DNA of 64,000 nucleotides from Rikenella microfusus DSM 15922 (GCF_000427365.1 NZ_KE386488.1:2453882-2517881); one strand, 5' to 3'. Shown: positions 25,296-34,224, numbered from the stretch's first letter. The notes: generated from the letters alone by a model not told the origin. Translations and numbers: made by a program.

Positions 25296-27466
25296 AACTA
25301 AATAAAATTATTATAAAGAATTTCCGCAGCTATTACGGTGAAAATTGTTTTGAACTGTCGGATGGCTTAACCCTTGTTATTGGAGATAATGGTGACGGCA
25401 AAACAACCTTCTTCGAAGCTTTAGAGTGGTTATTTGATACTAGTAAGGATAATAAAAGCGAAAGTAATATATCCGAGATGTGCAAAGCCGAGATGGGGAT
25501 TGGCGATAGTGATGAGGTATCTGTAACTATGACTTTTGACCATAGTGGAGAAAAGGAAATTTGTAAAAAATTCATTTTCGAAAAAGATACTAATGGATCT
25601 GTTAGAACAAGAGATTTTTCTTTTGTTGGATATGAGATTGTTGGATCAGAAAGGTATAAGCGAGACGGAAAGATATTATTAGAATCCTGTTTTGATACTG
25701 TAATACGCCGATATTGCTTATTCAAAGGGGAGCGAGAGTTAAATGTTTTTGATAATAATACTGCTCTTAAGACGTTGGTTGACACATTTTCTGGAATCAA
25801 ACAATTCGATAATCTTGTTGAGTTGACTACGTATTTTGAGCAACAATCTGATAACTTAGTTACCAAAGAGTTAAAAAAAGATAAAAAGCAGGAGGAGGTT
25901 ATTAAGCGACTTGAATATGAATTGAGTAAAGTGCAATCTGCTATTTCTGATGTTCGCCATGACATTAGTATCAAAGAGAAAGCTGTATCAGACTATGAAA
26001 CCAGATTAAGAGTTCTGGAGGAGAATCAGGATGCTTGTGAAAATTTACAGGATATAAATGCTCGAATTGAGCAGAAAAAAATAGAACAGCGTAGACTGAT
26101 GGGTTATATCAATCTAGACTATAACGCCATGCTGCTGGATGATATGTGGATCCTTAGAGCATTTCCGTCTATTTTAAGCGAATACCAGAAAAAAATTGCA
26201 GCTCTTAGTCGCGCGAAGAGAAAATTACAAAAGGCAGAGGACGAAAGAATTGCTATAGAGAAGGGAAAACAAGAAGCAATAAAGGAAATCCAGAAATTGG
26301 CCAATGATGCCACACCTCTCCCGTGGAATCTTCCTGATAAAGAGACTATGCAGGAGATGATTGATGATGAGATCTGTAAGGTTTGTGATCGACCTGCAGA
26401 AAAAGGAAGCGACGCATATAACTTTATGGTTAATAAACTTAATGAGTATCTTGATCATATTCGTAAAGAATCAGAGGTGGCTCAACAGCAAGAGGCTCCA
26501 GTTAAGCCTCTCTTTGAGAACACATACATAAATGAGCTGCATACACGTAGCATCCAGTTGAGTGGTGATACAGAGCAGGAATTGATGGGGCTGGCAACCG
26601 TTATTGCCGATAGGTTATCTTTTGTGCAAAGCAGAAAGCAGGATTTGGAAAGAGTAAATAAAGACCTGACTGAGGCAGAAGATGCAAAAATGCAGCTTCT
26701 TATTCAAACGCCTGATCTTACTGAGGAGATGCTTATCAAGAACTTTAAGGATTTTAAAGGCCTTTCTGATAGTAGTAAGCGAGCATCATTAGATCTCCAA
26801 GAATTGAATCATGAACTTGAAGTGTTAGAGGCCAAAAAGCAGGAACTAAAAGAGCAACAAAATCAGATAGTCCCATCAAATGGAATTGTAAGAGTTTATC
26901 AGAAAGTTCATATTACGTTTGAACGAATCATGAAAGCGTTTGAGGCGGCAAAGAATAGAAATGTAGAAGAATTTATTCAAACACTTGAAGAACAGGCTAA
27001 TATATATCTTAAGAAGCTCAATGCTGATGATTTTCGTGGCGTTATTAAGATAAAAGGAACCGCAGACGGTTCAGCACGAATAAACTTATATAGCTCTAAT
27101 GATACCTTAATAGCTAATCCAGGTGGTGCTCAAAAGACCACGATGTACATGTCTGTCCTTTTCGCTATATCAAAGATTACTACGCTTAAGAGGGATGAAG
27201 ATTATCCGTTGATTTTTGATGCTCCGACTTCATCGTTTGGAGAATTCAAAGAGGATATATTCTATAATATTATTGATAATATTGATAAGCAATGCGTTAT
27301 CTTTACGAAAGACCTGTTGAGATATGATAGGGACACGGAAAAGCGAGAACTTGATTTTGATAAGATAAATCAGCTTTCTTGCTCTGTTTATCGTATACAG
27401 AAAGCTCCAGGATATGATGAAGAAGATTTGTCAACTATTAGAACAATAACCGAAAGAATTAAATAG
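25292..27466 (+). CDS. Rad50/DndD-like SMC ATPase with zinc-hook motif
   Basis: 724 residues. N-terminal Walker A GDNGDGKTT is at about 30-38 after the AAA_23 start MKLNKIIIKNFRSYYG. A long coiled coil is broken at about 361-364 by CKVCDRP, a Rad50-type zinc hook. A second coiled coil leads to the signature region NPGGAQKTT (about 609) and Walker B/D-loop LIFDAPTSSFGE (about 640). Dnd systems use the related DndD as a modification ATPase; in restriction modules SMC ATPases act with nucleases. Its position after the helicase suggests the second, but either is possible. The signature motif departs from LSGGE. Confidence 0.82.
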   Translation: MKLNKIIIKNFRSYYGENCFELSDGLTLVIGDNGDGKTTFFEALEWLFDTSKDNKSESNISEMCKAEMGIGDSDEVSVTMTFDHSGEKEICKKFIFEKDTNGSVRTRDFSFVGYEIVGSERYKRDGKILLESCFDTVIRRYCLFKGERELNVFDNNTALKTLVDTFSGIKQFDNLVELTTYFEQQSDNLVTKELKKDKKQEEVIKRLEYELSKVQSAISDVRHDISIKEKAVSDYETRLRVLEENQDACENLQDINARIEQKKIEQRRLMGYINLDYNAMLLDDMWILRAFPSILSEYQKKIAALSRAKRKLQKAEDERIAIEKGKQEAIKEIQKLANDATPLPWNLPDKETMQEMIDDEICKVCDRPAEKGSDAYNFMVNKLNEYLDHIRKESEVAQQQEAPVKPLFENTYINELHTRSIQLSGDTEQELMGLATVIADRLSFVQSRKQDLERVNKDLTEAEDAKMQLLIQTPDLTEEMLIKNFKDFKGLSDSSKRASLDLQELNHELEVLEAKKQELKEQQNQIVPSNGIVRVYQKVHITFERIMKAFEAAKNRNVEEFIQTLEEQANIYLKKLNADDFRGVIKIKGTADGSARINLYSSNDTLIANPGGAQKTTMYMSVLFAISKITTLKRDEDYPLIFDAPTSSFGEFKEDIFYNIIDNIDKQCVIFTKDLLRYDRDTEKRELDFDKINQLSCSVYRIQKAPGYDEEDLSTIRTITERIK

Positions 27467-27469
27467 ATT

Positions 27470-28039
27470 ATGGCAGAGAAACTATATGATTTATGGGCAA
27501 AACGTAATCCAAATTGGGAGAAACGGTTTGAAGACTCTATCATTAAGAACTTCAGTGATTATGGTAAAGGTGTAACCACATTAGGAGAGGCCAAGGGAAA
27601 ACTGTTTGGTGCTGGTTACGAAGTTTTCATCATAGCATTTTTTATTGGTCTATATTACGACCAGAGGCGAAAACTCATAGATGATAGCACGAAAATTAAA
27701 TCGTTAGGACAACCTATTCAATATTGGGGTAATATTGATTCGGTAAAAGGAAGAAAAGCCTATCCTAAATTGAAGGAGTTTATTTTTACAGCATTAGTCG
27801 CTAAAACTGATTTTGATTTTATAGCGCTTGATAAAGGTCTAGTAACACCTCGTAAAGCGGTTGATGCTTTAATGCAAACGATGGAAGAGTATGCTAATTG
27901 GGGTTTCCATTTTATGGAAGATAAGTTGATGGATAACCCTAATTACTTTTATAGAGAAACGGCTTTTCTTGAGGTGTTTCTAACTTTTGACGCAAGTACA
28001 ACAGAATCGACTGAAGATGAACCAGAGTCGTTAGATTAG
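27470..28039 (+). CDS. unknown 189-aa protein ending the defence operon
   Basis: 189 residues, starting 3 bases after the Rad50-like stop. No family is recognised. A hydrophobic segment (GAGYEVFIIAFFIGLYYDQRRK) near residue 50 is more likely a buried helix than a membrane span. The C-terminus is acidic and low-complexity (TTESTEDEPESLD). It is not DndE-like by any motif I can see. As last gene of a coupled operon it is likely a needed partner of the ATPase or helicase. A gap of 110 bases separates it from the RhuM gene. Confidence 0.7.
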   Translation: MAEKLYDLWAKRNPNWEKRFEDSIIKNFSDYGKGVTTLGEAKGKLFGAGYEVFIIAFFIGLYYDQRRKLIDDSTKIKSLGQPIQYWGNIDSVKGRKAYPKLKEFIFTALVAKTDFDFIALDKGLVTPRKAVDALMQTMEEYANWGFHFMEDKLMDNPNYFYRETAFLEVFLTFDASTTESTEDEPESLD

Positions 28040-28149
28040 AGTGTAATGTGTGAACTAGAGAACATTTATCGGAAGATATTTTTGTAGTTTTTATGATAGT
28101 GGAATTGTGTAAAAACATTAGTAATTGTAAAGGCTAAAAATATAAATAT

Positions 28150-29145
28150 ATGCCTAAAGATATTCAATTCATATTATACAATCTTCCGGAAGAGGAAGGA
28201 AAGGTGCAGGTAATCATCAGAGATGAAACTCTTTGGTGTACGCAGAAAGCGATGGCTCAACTTTTTGGCGTGGATAGGACTGTTGTTTCCAAGCATCTCA
28301 AAAATATATTTGAGTCTGCTGAGTTACAGCAGGATTCAGTATGTGCAAAATTTGCACATACTGCCGAAGATGGCAAAATATACAATACACAGTTTTACAA
28401 CCTTGATGCTGCTATCTCGGTTGGTTATCGTGTTAATTCATTACAAGCCACTCGTTTCCGTCAATGGGCTACGAAAATCCTGAATGAATATATTAAAAAG
28501 GGATTTGTTCTCGATGATGACCGTTTGAAGCAAGGAGAGACTGTATTCGGGCAGGATTATTTTCAGGAGTTGCTTGAACGAATACGTTCCATCCGTGCCA
28601 GTGAACGTCGGATTTGGCAGAAGATTACGGATATATATGCTGAATGCAGCATTGACTATGACAAGAATTCTCCAATAACACACGATTTTTATGCGATGAT
28701 CCAAAATTGTTTTCATTACGCAATTATGGGGCAGACGGCAGCAGAAATTGTATATCACAGTGCGGATCATACCAAAGAACACATGGGTTTAACTACTTGG
28801 AAGAACTCTCCCAATGGACGTGTCTTGAAATCTGATGTTACTATAGCAAAGAACTATCTGCCAGAGAAAAAGATAAAGGAATTGGAACTTGCTGTATCTG
28901 CGTTCTTCGATTATATTGAGAACCTTATTAGGCGTCGGAACACTTTCAATATGGAGCAATTTTCTAAAAGTGTAACTAAATTCCTTTCATTTATGGATTA
29001 TCAGATTTTGCCGGACAAAGGGCGTATTTCTGCTGCTCAGGCAAAAGCTAAGGCGGAACAGGAATATGATATTTTTAATCGTACTCAACTTATTGATTCT
29101 GATTTTGATAAGCAAATCAGAGGGGCGTTAGAACAAGGGGAGTAG
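28150..29145 (+). CDS. RhuM-family (virulence) protein
   Basis: 331 residues with the RhuM start (ILYNLPEEEGKVQVIIRDETLWCTQKAMAQLFGV), an N-terminal helix-turn-helix-like segment (DRTVVSKHLKNIFESAEL) and the family core RVNSLQATRFRQWATKILNEYI. The molecular function of RhuM proteins is not known; they are frequent passengers on islands, and some genomes pair them with toxins or restriction genes. Here it lies between defence cargo and mobilization genes and ends in a bidirectional terminator. Confidence 0.88.
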   Translation: MPKDIQFILYNLPEEEGKVQVIIRDETLWCTQKAMAQLFGVDRTVVSKHLKNIFESAELQQDSVCAKFAHTAEDGKIYNTQFYNLDAAISVGYRVNSLQATRFRQWATKILNEYIKKGFVLDDDRLKQGETVFGQDYFQELLERIRSIRASERRIWQKITDIYAECSIDYDKNSPITHDFYAMIQNCFHYAIMGQTAAEIVYHSADHTKEHMGLTTWKNSPNGRVLKSDVTIAKNYLPEKKIKELELAVSAFFDYIENLIRRRNTFNMEQFSKSVTKFLSFMDYQILPDKGRISAAQAKAKAEQEYDIFNRTQLIDSDFDKQIRGALEQGE

Positions 29146-29173
29146 ATAGTTGTTTTCTGACATAATACAAAAT

Positions 29174-29213
29174 AAAGTCTCAATCGGTAGCAATCTTGTT
29201 CGATTGAGACTTT
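29174..29213. terminator. bidirectional terminator between rhuM and mob genes
   Basis: AAAGTCTCAATC (29174-29185) and GATTGAGACTTT (29202-29213) form a perfect 12-bp stem between convergent transcription units. T-rich sequence follows on the plus strand and is present on the minus strand. Confidence 0.9.
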
Positions 29214-29217
29214 TCTT

Positions 29218-29758
29218 TTATTTATCTCTGTCCAAAAACTTCTGTATAATTACCGTTATGCTGATTCCTAAAACAGCAATGAAAGTACAACAAATAACAG
29301 CCTTACCAATCAATGCTGAGTGCAAAATCTCTGCATTGGCTACTATGATGCTTATGAAAAAAGAAGATAGAGTAACTAACATGATAATCAAGATGTAGAA
29401 TACCGTATGCGGTATAAAAATATAGCTGTCAGCCTTACGGACTTTCTGTTCAGTTTCATTACATTTGTTTTGAATTTGGTGAAGGAACTTATCAAGGACA
29501 GATTGCCCGAATTTTTCAGCTTGCTCCTGCGTCTGTTGTGCAATAGCCAGTTTATACTCCCGTAGAAAATCAAGCAGATTTACCAGATTTGTAATCATGT
29601 AATGAACGTTATCATTTAGCTTGGCAAGTTCCTTGACGTTTACATCGAGCAGCCGTTTTTCTTCTTCCAGATATTCATTTTTTTGGAGTGGTTTTTATGG
29701 ATTCCACTTCACTCATTTCTGCGGAAAAATCGAATTTCTTTTTCATGTTTGGCTTCAT
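29218..29758 (-). pseudogene. mobilization-associated membrane protein, frameshifted
   Basis: The gene starts MKPNMKKKFDFSAEMSEVES at 29758 and runs into a stop after seven A residues (T run 29678-29684 on the plus strand). With six A residues the frame would continue as PKNEYLEEEKRLLDVNVKEL... into the C-terminal 126 residues ending at 29218. The restored product of about 180 residues has a coiled N-terminal half and two membrane helices (FIPHTVFYILIIMLVTL and ICCTFIAVLGISITVII). Small membrane proteins of this kind are encoded next to Bacteroides relaxases. Either a real mutation or a homopolymer read error explains the break. Confidence 0.75.
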
Positions 29759-29762
29759 AGGC

Positions 29763-30975
29763 TTATCGTTTTAGTCCTGTTTTCGGTTTCTTCCCTAACA
29801 AACGATTGGCAGCACGGGCGCATCTGCGAGCCCATTGTATATCGTCTTCGTCTTTATCTCTCCACGGAAGGTCGCTTTGTGAACCTCCGCCACCTCCGCC
29901 GGTTGCCACATTCGGCGTTTCGAGCAGTCCGACAAAAACAGCCACAGCCATATCGGTAAGTTCCTGACAGTTGGAAACAAATCTGTAATCGAACTCGTCA
30001 TTAAAGCAGTCGAGCACTTTTCCCGGAATATAGAATCTGTGTTCCTCGCCTTGATGATTGAGGGTATATGGAATCATATCCGGGCGGTCTGCGCGATATT
30101 GGGTATAGTCAATAGTGGCTTCCTTATGTGCCGTTGCCTGTTGAATGGCTTGGGTAGTATTGTTCTTAATGACAGTCGTTGACTGATGGTGCAGTTTTTC
30201 CCATGTCGCAGGAAGTTTCGAGATCATCAGGTTTCTTGCCGATTCCCAATTCAGAAGCCTTGTATTTGGTATTTCCTTTCACGAGTGCATAGCCACGAAG
30301 AGTACCTTTCTTGTCTTTCCGTTCATGTACTGTGTAGCCTTTCTGTGCAAGAGCATTTTTGTACTCATCCCATGACCACAATGGCATCGCTCTTAACACC
30401 TCCATGCAGTCCTTGTTTACTTGTGGAATGTTGTGATTTCGGATTTGTGCCGCAGTCGTCCAGCCTCGCTTTTTAGCCACTTGTTCCGCTGCACGTTGTG
30501 CACGAAGATGAATGTTGTGGTCATTGTTGATGTTGCCATTTTCATCCAAACGGCAAACCGCAGCATGGAGATGGGGGACTTCACCTTTGGATTCCGTATG
30601 CAGCCAGACCGAGTATTTGCTGCCTGCCAAATTGGTCGGACAGGAACGGACTTTTCCATCCTTGCCGGTAATCATTTGTTTGTCGAACTCTTCCGCAAAA
30701 TCCTGCCAGAGCTTTTGCCAGTCCTCAATGTCGAAGAACCGGGTATGTTCAGGAGACGGACTCAACTCGATTCTGATGACAGAATTCTTTATCTGTCGAT
30801 GTTGGGATAGGGTCAACTGCATGGAGTTCCATATCCCCATAGCGTCCGGTTCAGAGGGTAACAGGTTGTCCAATACCCGATAGATTTTCTCCGGATGTTT
30901 CTTGTGCTTTGATTCGCCGGTAATGTAACGAAGGTCGTTTATTCCGTGCGATATAGCTTTGGCTTTTGCAATCAT
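29763..30975 (-). pseudogene. mobilization relaxase (BmgA/MobA type), frameshifted
   Basis: The N-terminal frame starts at 30975 and contains the relaxase core: MIAKAKAISHGINDLRYITG and the HxH metal-binding motif PHLHAAVCRLDENG. After KASELGIGKK it goes out of frame and stops at 30166. The C-terminal frame resumes MISKLPATWEKLHH at 30227 and ends at 29763. Removing one A from the AAA run (30232-30234 on the plus strand) restores GIGKNLMISKLPATW, the continuous sequence I remember from Bacteroides relaxases. The catalytic N-terminal 240 residues are intact, so nicking at oriT may survive. A read error is possible. Confidence 0.82.
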
Positions 30976-31391
30976 TCTTCTTCGGTGTTGGGATTAAACG
31001 GAATCTTGTTCTTCTCTTTTACCGCATTCAGGAACTGGCAGACGCTTTCGGCTACATTGCCAAGTTCCTTGAGCCAACCGACCATGAACGGAATCTGATT
31101 GAACATTGCCATGCGTTGCTTTGTGGACATTCCGTGGAGTGCGGAGGTGTATTTTATAAGGTCTGACCGACAATTATCCAGATTTTGCAGCAGGTCTACT
31201 TCTTCTTTCGTGAGTCTCGCCTTGGGCTGGTAATTGTATGCACGGGTAAGCAAGTAATCGCTTACTGTCATACCGCATTGCTCGGCCTGTGATTTTATAT
31301 ACTCTTTCTGGGTAGGAGTGACTTTTGCCCCGATGAAGACGTTTCTGGTTTCTTTCGAGGAGTTCGATGTATTTTTAATATCTTCTTTCAT
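30972..31391 (-). CDS. mobC: MobC-like relaxosome protein
   Basis: 139 residues. The N-terminal half reads as a ribbon-helix-helix DNA-binding fold (VFIGAKVTPTQKEYIKSQAE, GMTVSDYLLTRAY), followed by a helical C-terminus, as in MobC proteins that open oriT for the relaxase. Its stop overlaps the relaxase start by 4 bases (30972-30975), so the two are coupled. The intergenic region upstream is the expected site of oriT. Confidence 0.82.
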   Translation of the reverse strand: MKEDIKNTSNSSKETRNVFIGAKVTPTQKEYIKSQAEQCGMTVSDYLLTRAYNYQPKARLTKEEVDLLQNLDNCRSDLIKYTSALHGMSTKQRMAMFNQIPFMVGWLKELGNVAESVCQFLNAVKEKNKIPFNPNTEEE

Positions 31392-31831
31392 TTGAATCGT
31401 TTTATAATGTTTGAATAGGTGCGAGCTTGCGAGTACCGCATCAGTGAGGGAACTGAGCAGGCGAGAGCGCCAATGTACAACCGTAACGTAGTGAGGTTAT
31501 ACCTTGGCATATCTTGCAACAGATACCTGTTGATGCTTCCTGACAAGCCATATCGGATGTATATATAGAATCGGCAGATGACTGGAAGTAAAAATTCCTC
31601 TAAAAGAGGGGAGAGAATGAATACCTCGTACAGCAATCCCTGACTACTTTCTTTATTCCTAATATATACGCCCCGACAATAAAGTAAAGTTTCCGGTGTG
31701 TAATAATTGCAAACTGCGGCGTTATTTTCGGAATTCGGACTAAGTCATTTACCCAAGTAAACTCCTGTCGTCCTCATTCTCAATGCCTTGCATTTTATCA
31801 ATTATTATGCACCTAAATGAAGTGGTTTACG
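31392..31831. other. non-coding region with candidate oriT
   Basis: 440 bases between the RepA-like ATPase and mobC. Small inverted repeats cluster between 31410 and 31530 (GCGAGCTTGCGAG, GGCGAGAGCGCC, and AACC...GGTT arms around GTAACGTAGTGA), which is where oriT of MobC-relaxase modules usually lies. TAAAGTAAAGT at 31680-31690 repeats the core of the inverted repeat at 13694. An open frame on the minus strand here looks like non-coding sequence. The nic site cannot be placed from sequence alone. Confidence 0.45.
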
Positions 31832-32902
31832 TTAATAATGATATTCGGGATTGATTTGATACTCTTTCCCCACTTTTATTACAATTCGTTTGTTTCTTAG
31901 AAATTTGGAAACTTTGACTGCTTTGTTATAACCGAGTTTTACACCCTGCAATCTGTACCCCTCTTTCAGTTGTTCCAGATAATCATTGTAGTTGCCGATG
32001 TTGCCATTGGCAAAAGTGGCATCCAATGCTGGACGATGTACATTCTTTGGAATCTCCTTGTCCGGATCGAACGGTTCTTTGGATAGTCGCCCGATTTTCT
32101 TCTCTTTGGACAGATAAGGCTCTACCAGTTCGGGGAGAGTTTCCTCGTTTATGCGGAAAGCGAAAGGTTCAAACTCACGGTCACGGATATGCACGGCTTC
32201 GACTACGCTTATGCTCTTGTCCTCTTTATCCACTTCGACCTGCATGATGGTTTCCGCCTTGTTGTTGAGTTCTGTGCCGATGTGTCCACGGGCATGTTCA
32301 TCATTCTTGTTCTGATGCAGGACGGTATGGATGTGTATCTGCCTGTCATTCGTCCACTGCATGAATTTGGAAATGATGTCGGTAGATTCACCGGGAGAAT
32401 TGATGTCGTAAAGAAAATCGCGGATGCCATCAATGACCACCAGTCCTAAATCCGGTATTGTGTCAATAGCCTGTTCGACTATTAACAGACGTATCTTAGG
32501 GGAGAACTTACGCAGAGCCAGCATGAGCAGATTATCCGGCTTTTTGTCTTCCGGCAGTTCCGCCAAGCGTAAGATGCGTTTCAAAACCTGCTGGCAATGA
32601 TGCCGCCCCTGTTCTGTGTCGATGTAGAGAATCTTCCGTTTGTTATCTGGAAATATAGCCCTATAATGAAGTACGGTGCTGTCACTCAATGCCGATGCGA
32701 CAATGGCCGAGACGTTGAAAGTTTTCTTGCTTTTGACTTTTCCGATGGAAGCACTGAAGTTTCCCAATGTGCCGATAACAGCATCGTCCACCATCAGCAC
32801 CACAGGCGACTGTTCGTATGCATTCGTCACACTTACTATTGACTCCTCCATATAAACGGCTAACTCTTCACGTGAAGGAGACGTATTATCCACCTTTTCC
32901 AT
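31832..32902 (-). CDS. RepA-like AAA_25 ATPase of the mobile element
   Basis: 356 residues with a RecA/DnaB-type core. A deviant Walker A (ASIGKVKSKKTFNVS, with Lys replacing the usual second Gly) precedes a Walker B-like LGLVVIDGIRDFLYD and the RepA-like THTVLHQNKND region (HIHTVLHQNKNDEHARGHIG). A winged C-terminal part follows. Proteins of this kind serve as helicases or primase-helicases for the replication of excised Bacteroides elements. It is followed 2 bases upstream by the HTH gene, so the two form an operon with the membrane protein beyond it. Confidence 0.75.
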   Translation of the reverse strand: MEKVDNTSPSREELAVYMEESIVSVTNAYEQSPVVLMVDDAVIGTLGNFSASIGKVKSKKTFNVSAIVASALSDSTVLHYRAIFPDNKRKILYIDTEQGRHHCQQVLKRILRLAELPEDKKPDNLLMLALRKFSPKIRLLIVEQAIDTIPDLGLVVIDGIRDFLYDINSPGESTDIISKFMQWTNDRQIHIHTVLHQNKNDEHARGHIGTELNNKAETIMQVEVDKEDKSISVVEAVHIRDREFEPFAFRINEETLPELVEPYLSKEKKIGRLSKEPFDPDKEIPKNVHRPALDATFANGNIGNYNDYLEQLKEGYRLQGVKLGYNKAVKVSKFLRNKRIVIKVGKEYQINPEYHY

Positions 32903-32904
32903 AA

Positions 32905-33375
32905 TTACCAGTTCTTTGGGTTCGGTTTACGGCGATGGGAAGCGAGCATGGCTTCGTTCTCTTCCTCGAAACTTTGTGGAGCCGGATTCTTTCGAGAGGA
33001 TTCCAACCATCTATCCAATTCGTCCCGATAGATATAGAGATGCTTTCCTTGTTTGATAACCGGAATATCGTCCTTTTTGACCTTATAATAGAAGGTCGAT
33101 AACGGCATTTTAAGATAGGCGCATGCTTCTTGTACGGTCATAGGGACATGCGTGTTCTCTTTGGCTTCATGCTGCTTGGATAGTTTTTCTGTCAGCAGAT
33201 TTTCCATACTTGCAATCCGATTGTACAATTCGCCTACCACTGTCGGCAGGTCGTTGAATGTCAGTTGGTCTTTTCCCATATTATGATTCTTTTGATCGTT
33301 TAACATGCTGCGAACCAACTCAATGAAACCTTGCAGAACAATACAGACCAGATTAATTATTTCGTCTGCATACAT
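32905..33375 (-). CDS. HTH_17 excisionase-like DNA-binding protein
   Basis: 156 residues. An N-terminal hydrophobic/coiled segment precedes a MerR/excisionase-type module VQEACAYLKMPLSTFYYKVK, with the usual wing DIPVIKQGKHLYIYRDELDRWL. These small proteins bend DNA at element ends or control integrase and replication genes. It lies 2 bases before the ATPase and 3 bases after the membrane protein gene, in one transcription unit. Confidence 0.82.
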   Translation of the reverse strand: MYADEIINLVCIVLQGFIELVRSMLNDQKNHNMGKDQLTFNDLPTVVGELYNRIASMENLLTEKLSKQHEAKENTHVPMTVQEACAYLKMPLSTFYYKVKKDDIPVIKQGKHLYIYRDELDRWLESSRKNPAPQSFEEENEAMLASHRRKPNPKNW

Positions 33376-33378
33376 TTT

Positions 33379-34224
33379 TTATTGTGAATCATCATGGGCT
33401 GTATCTAAATGGAAACGATAATCGCCCTTATCGGGTACATCAATAGGAATCTGGCTTGGAACATTATCCCGTAAATTAAGTCTGAGATATTCAAGAGTCG
33501 CCTTTTCAAGTTCGTATGGAAATGAAACCTTGATAAAAACGGCTCTTTTTGCCAATGATACCTCCAAACGTTCACCTATATTCCATGCGAGATGGCGAAG
33601 TCCCGGTGACCTCAGCGGATTGTCTATGTTGGAACGAATCGGCTTATACAAATCAGGTTGGTCGCAAGCCATGTACTCAATGTTGGAAATAAGGATGGCG
33701 ATAGCCTCTTTAGCAAGATATGGGGCTGTTTTGATGGTTACATATTCCCGAATAGCATCCATTATTTCCGCTTGCCTTTCAATTTCTCTCTTTTTAAGTT
33801 TTTCCAATATGACATCATATTTAGCCAAATGAGAAGCTTCGGGACAATCGGAATTGACCGAATCCTGATTTGAATGTTGAGACGGAGGACACTCCTGTTC
33901 AGGCGAATCCATTGGTTGTCCGATGGGCAATGCTTCAGGTGCATCATTAATTTCTATGATATTCTCTGGCTCTGCCGCATAGGAGAGCTGTTCGCCAAAA
34001 GAGAAGCAGATGGGATTCTTTATCAACCATCTATAAAAAAACTTCTGCAGGAGTCCGCACAATATGATAGCTATTACCAGTCCAAGGATGACTGGAGTCG
34101 TTATACGCATGATATTGATGTCATGACAAAGGAAAAGATAAGTATCTATGGCCGCATAAATGATAACGGACAGTGCGAGGATAAAACTTATCTTTTTAGT
34201 CTGAGTCTGTTTTTTATTCGTCAT
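33379..34224 (-). CDS. unknown element protein with two membrane helices
   Basis: 281 residues from the ATG at 34224 (MTNKKQTQTKK); the frame also has an ATG at 34287, giving 21 extra residues of unlikely sequence. Two membrane spans lie near the N-terminus (ISFILALSVIIYAAIDTYLFL and ITTPVILGLVIAIILCGLLQ). The remainder is soluble with a charged coil (LEKLKKREIERQAEIMDAI). Similar proteins accompany integrases of Bacteroides mobilizable elements; the function is unknown. Confidence 0.65.
   Translation of the reverse strand: MTNKKQTQTKKISFILALSVIIYAAIDTYLFLCHDINIMRITTPVILGLVIAIILCGLLQKFFYRWLIKNPICFSFGEQLSYAAEPENIIEINDAPEALPIGQPMDSPEQECPPSQHSNQDSVNSDCPEASHLAKYDVILEKLKKREIERQAEIMDAIREYVTIKTAPYLAKEAIAILISNIEYMACDQPDLYKPIRSNIDNPLRSPGLRHLAWNIGERLEVSLAKRAVFIKVSFPYELEKATLEYLRLNLRDNVPSQIPIDVPDKGDYRFHLDTAHDDSQ

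Noticed and set aside
15807-28039. BREX or DISARM system
   Set aside because: No PglZ, no DNA methyltransferase and no DrmA/DrmB; the PAPS-reductase and DUF4007 genes fit phosphorothioation.
29763-30227. C-terminal relaxase frame as an independent gene
   Set aside because: It starts mid-domain and joins the upstream relaxase frame after removal of a single base, so it is part of one broken gene.
31388-31636. 82-residue frame on the minus strand over the candidate oriT
   Set aside because: Composition is that of non-coding DNA and it overlaps the structured region upstream of mobC.
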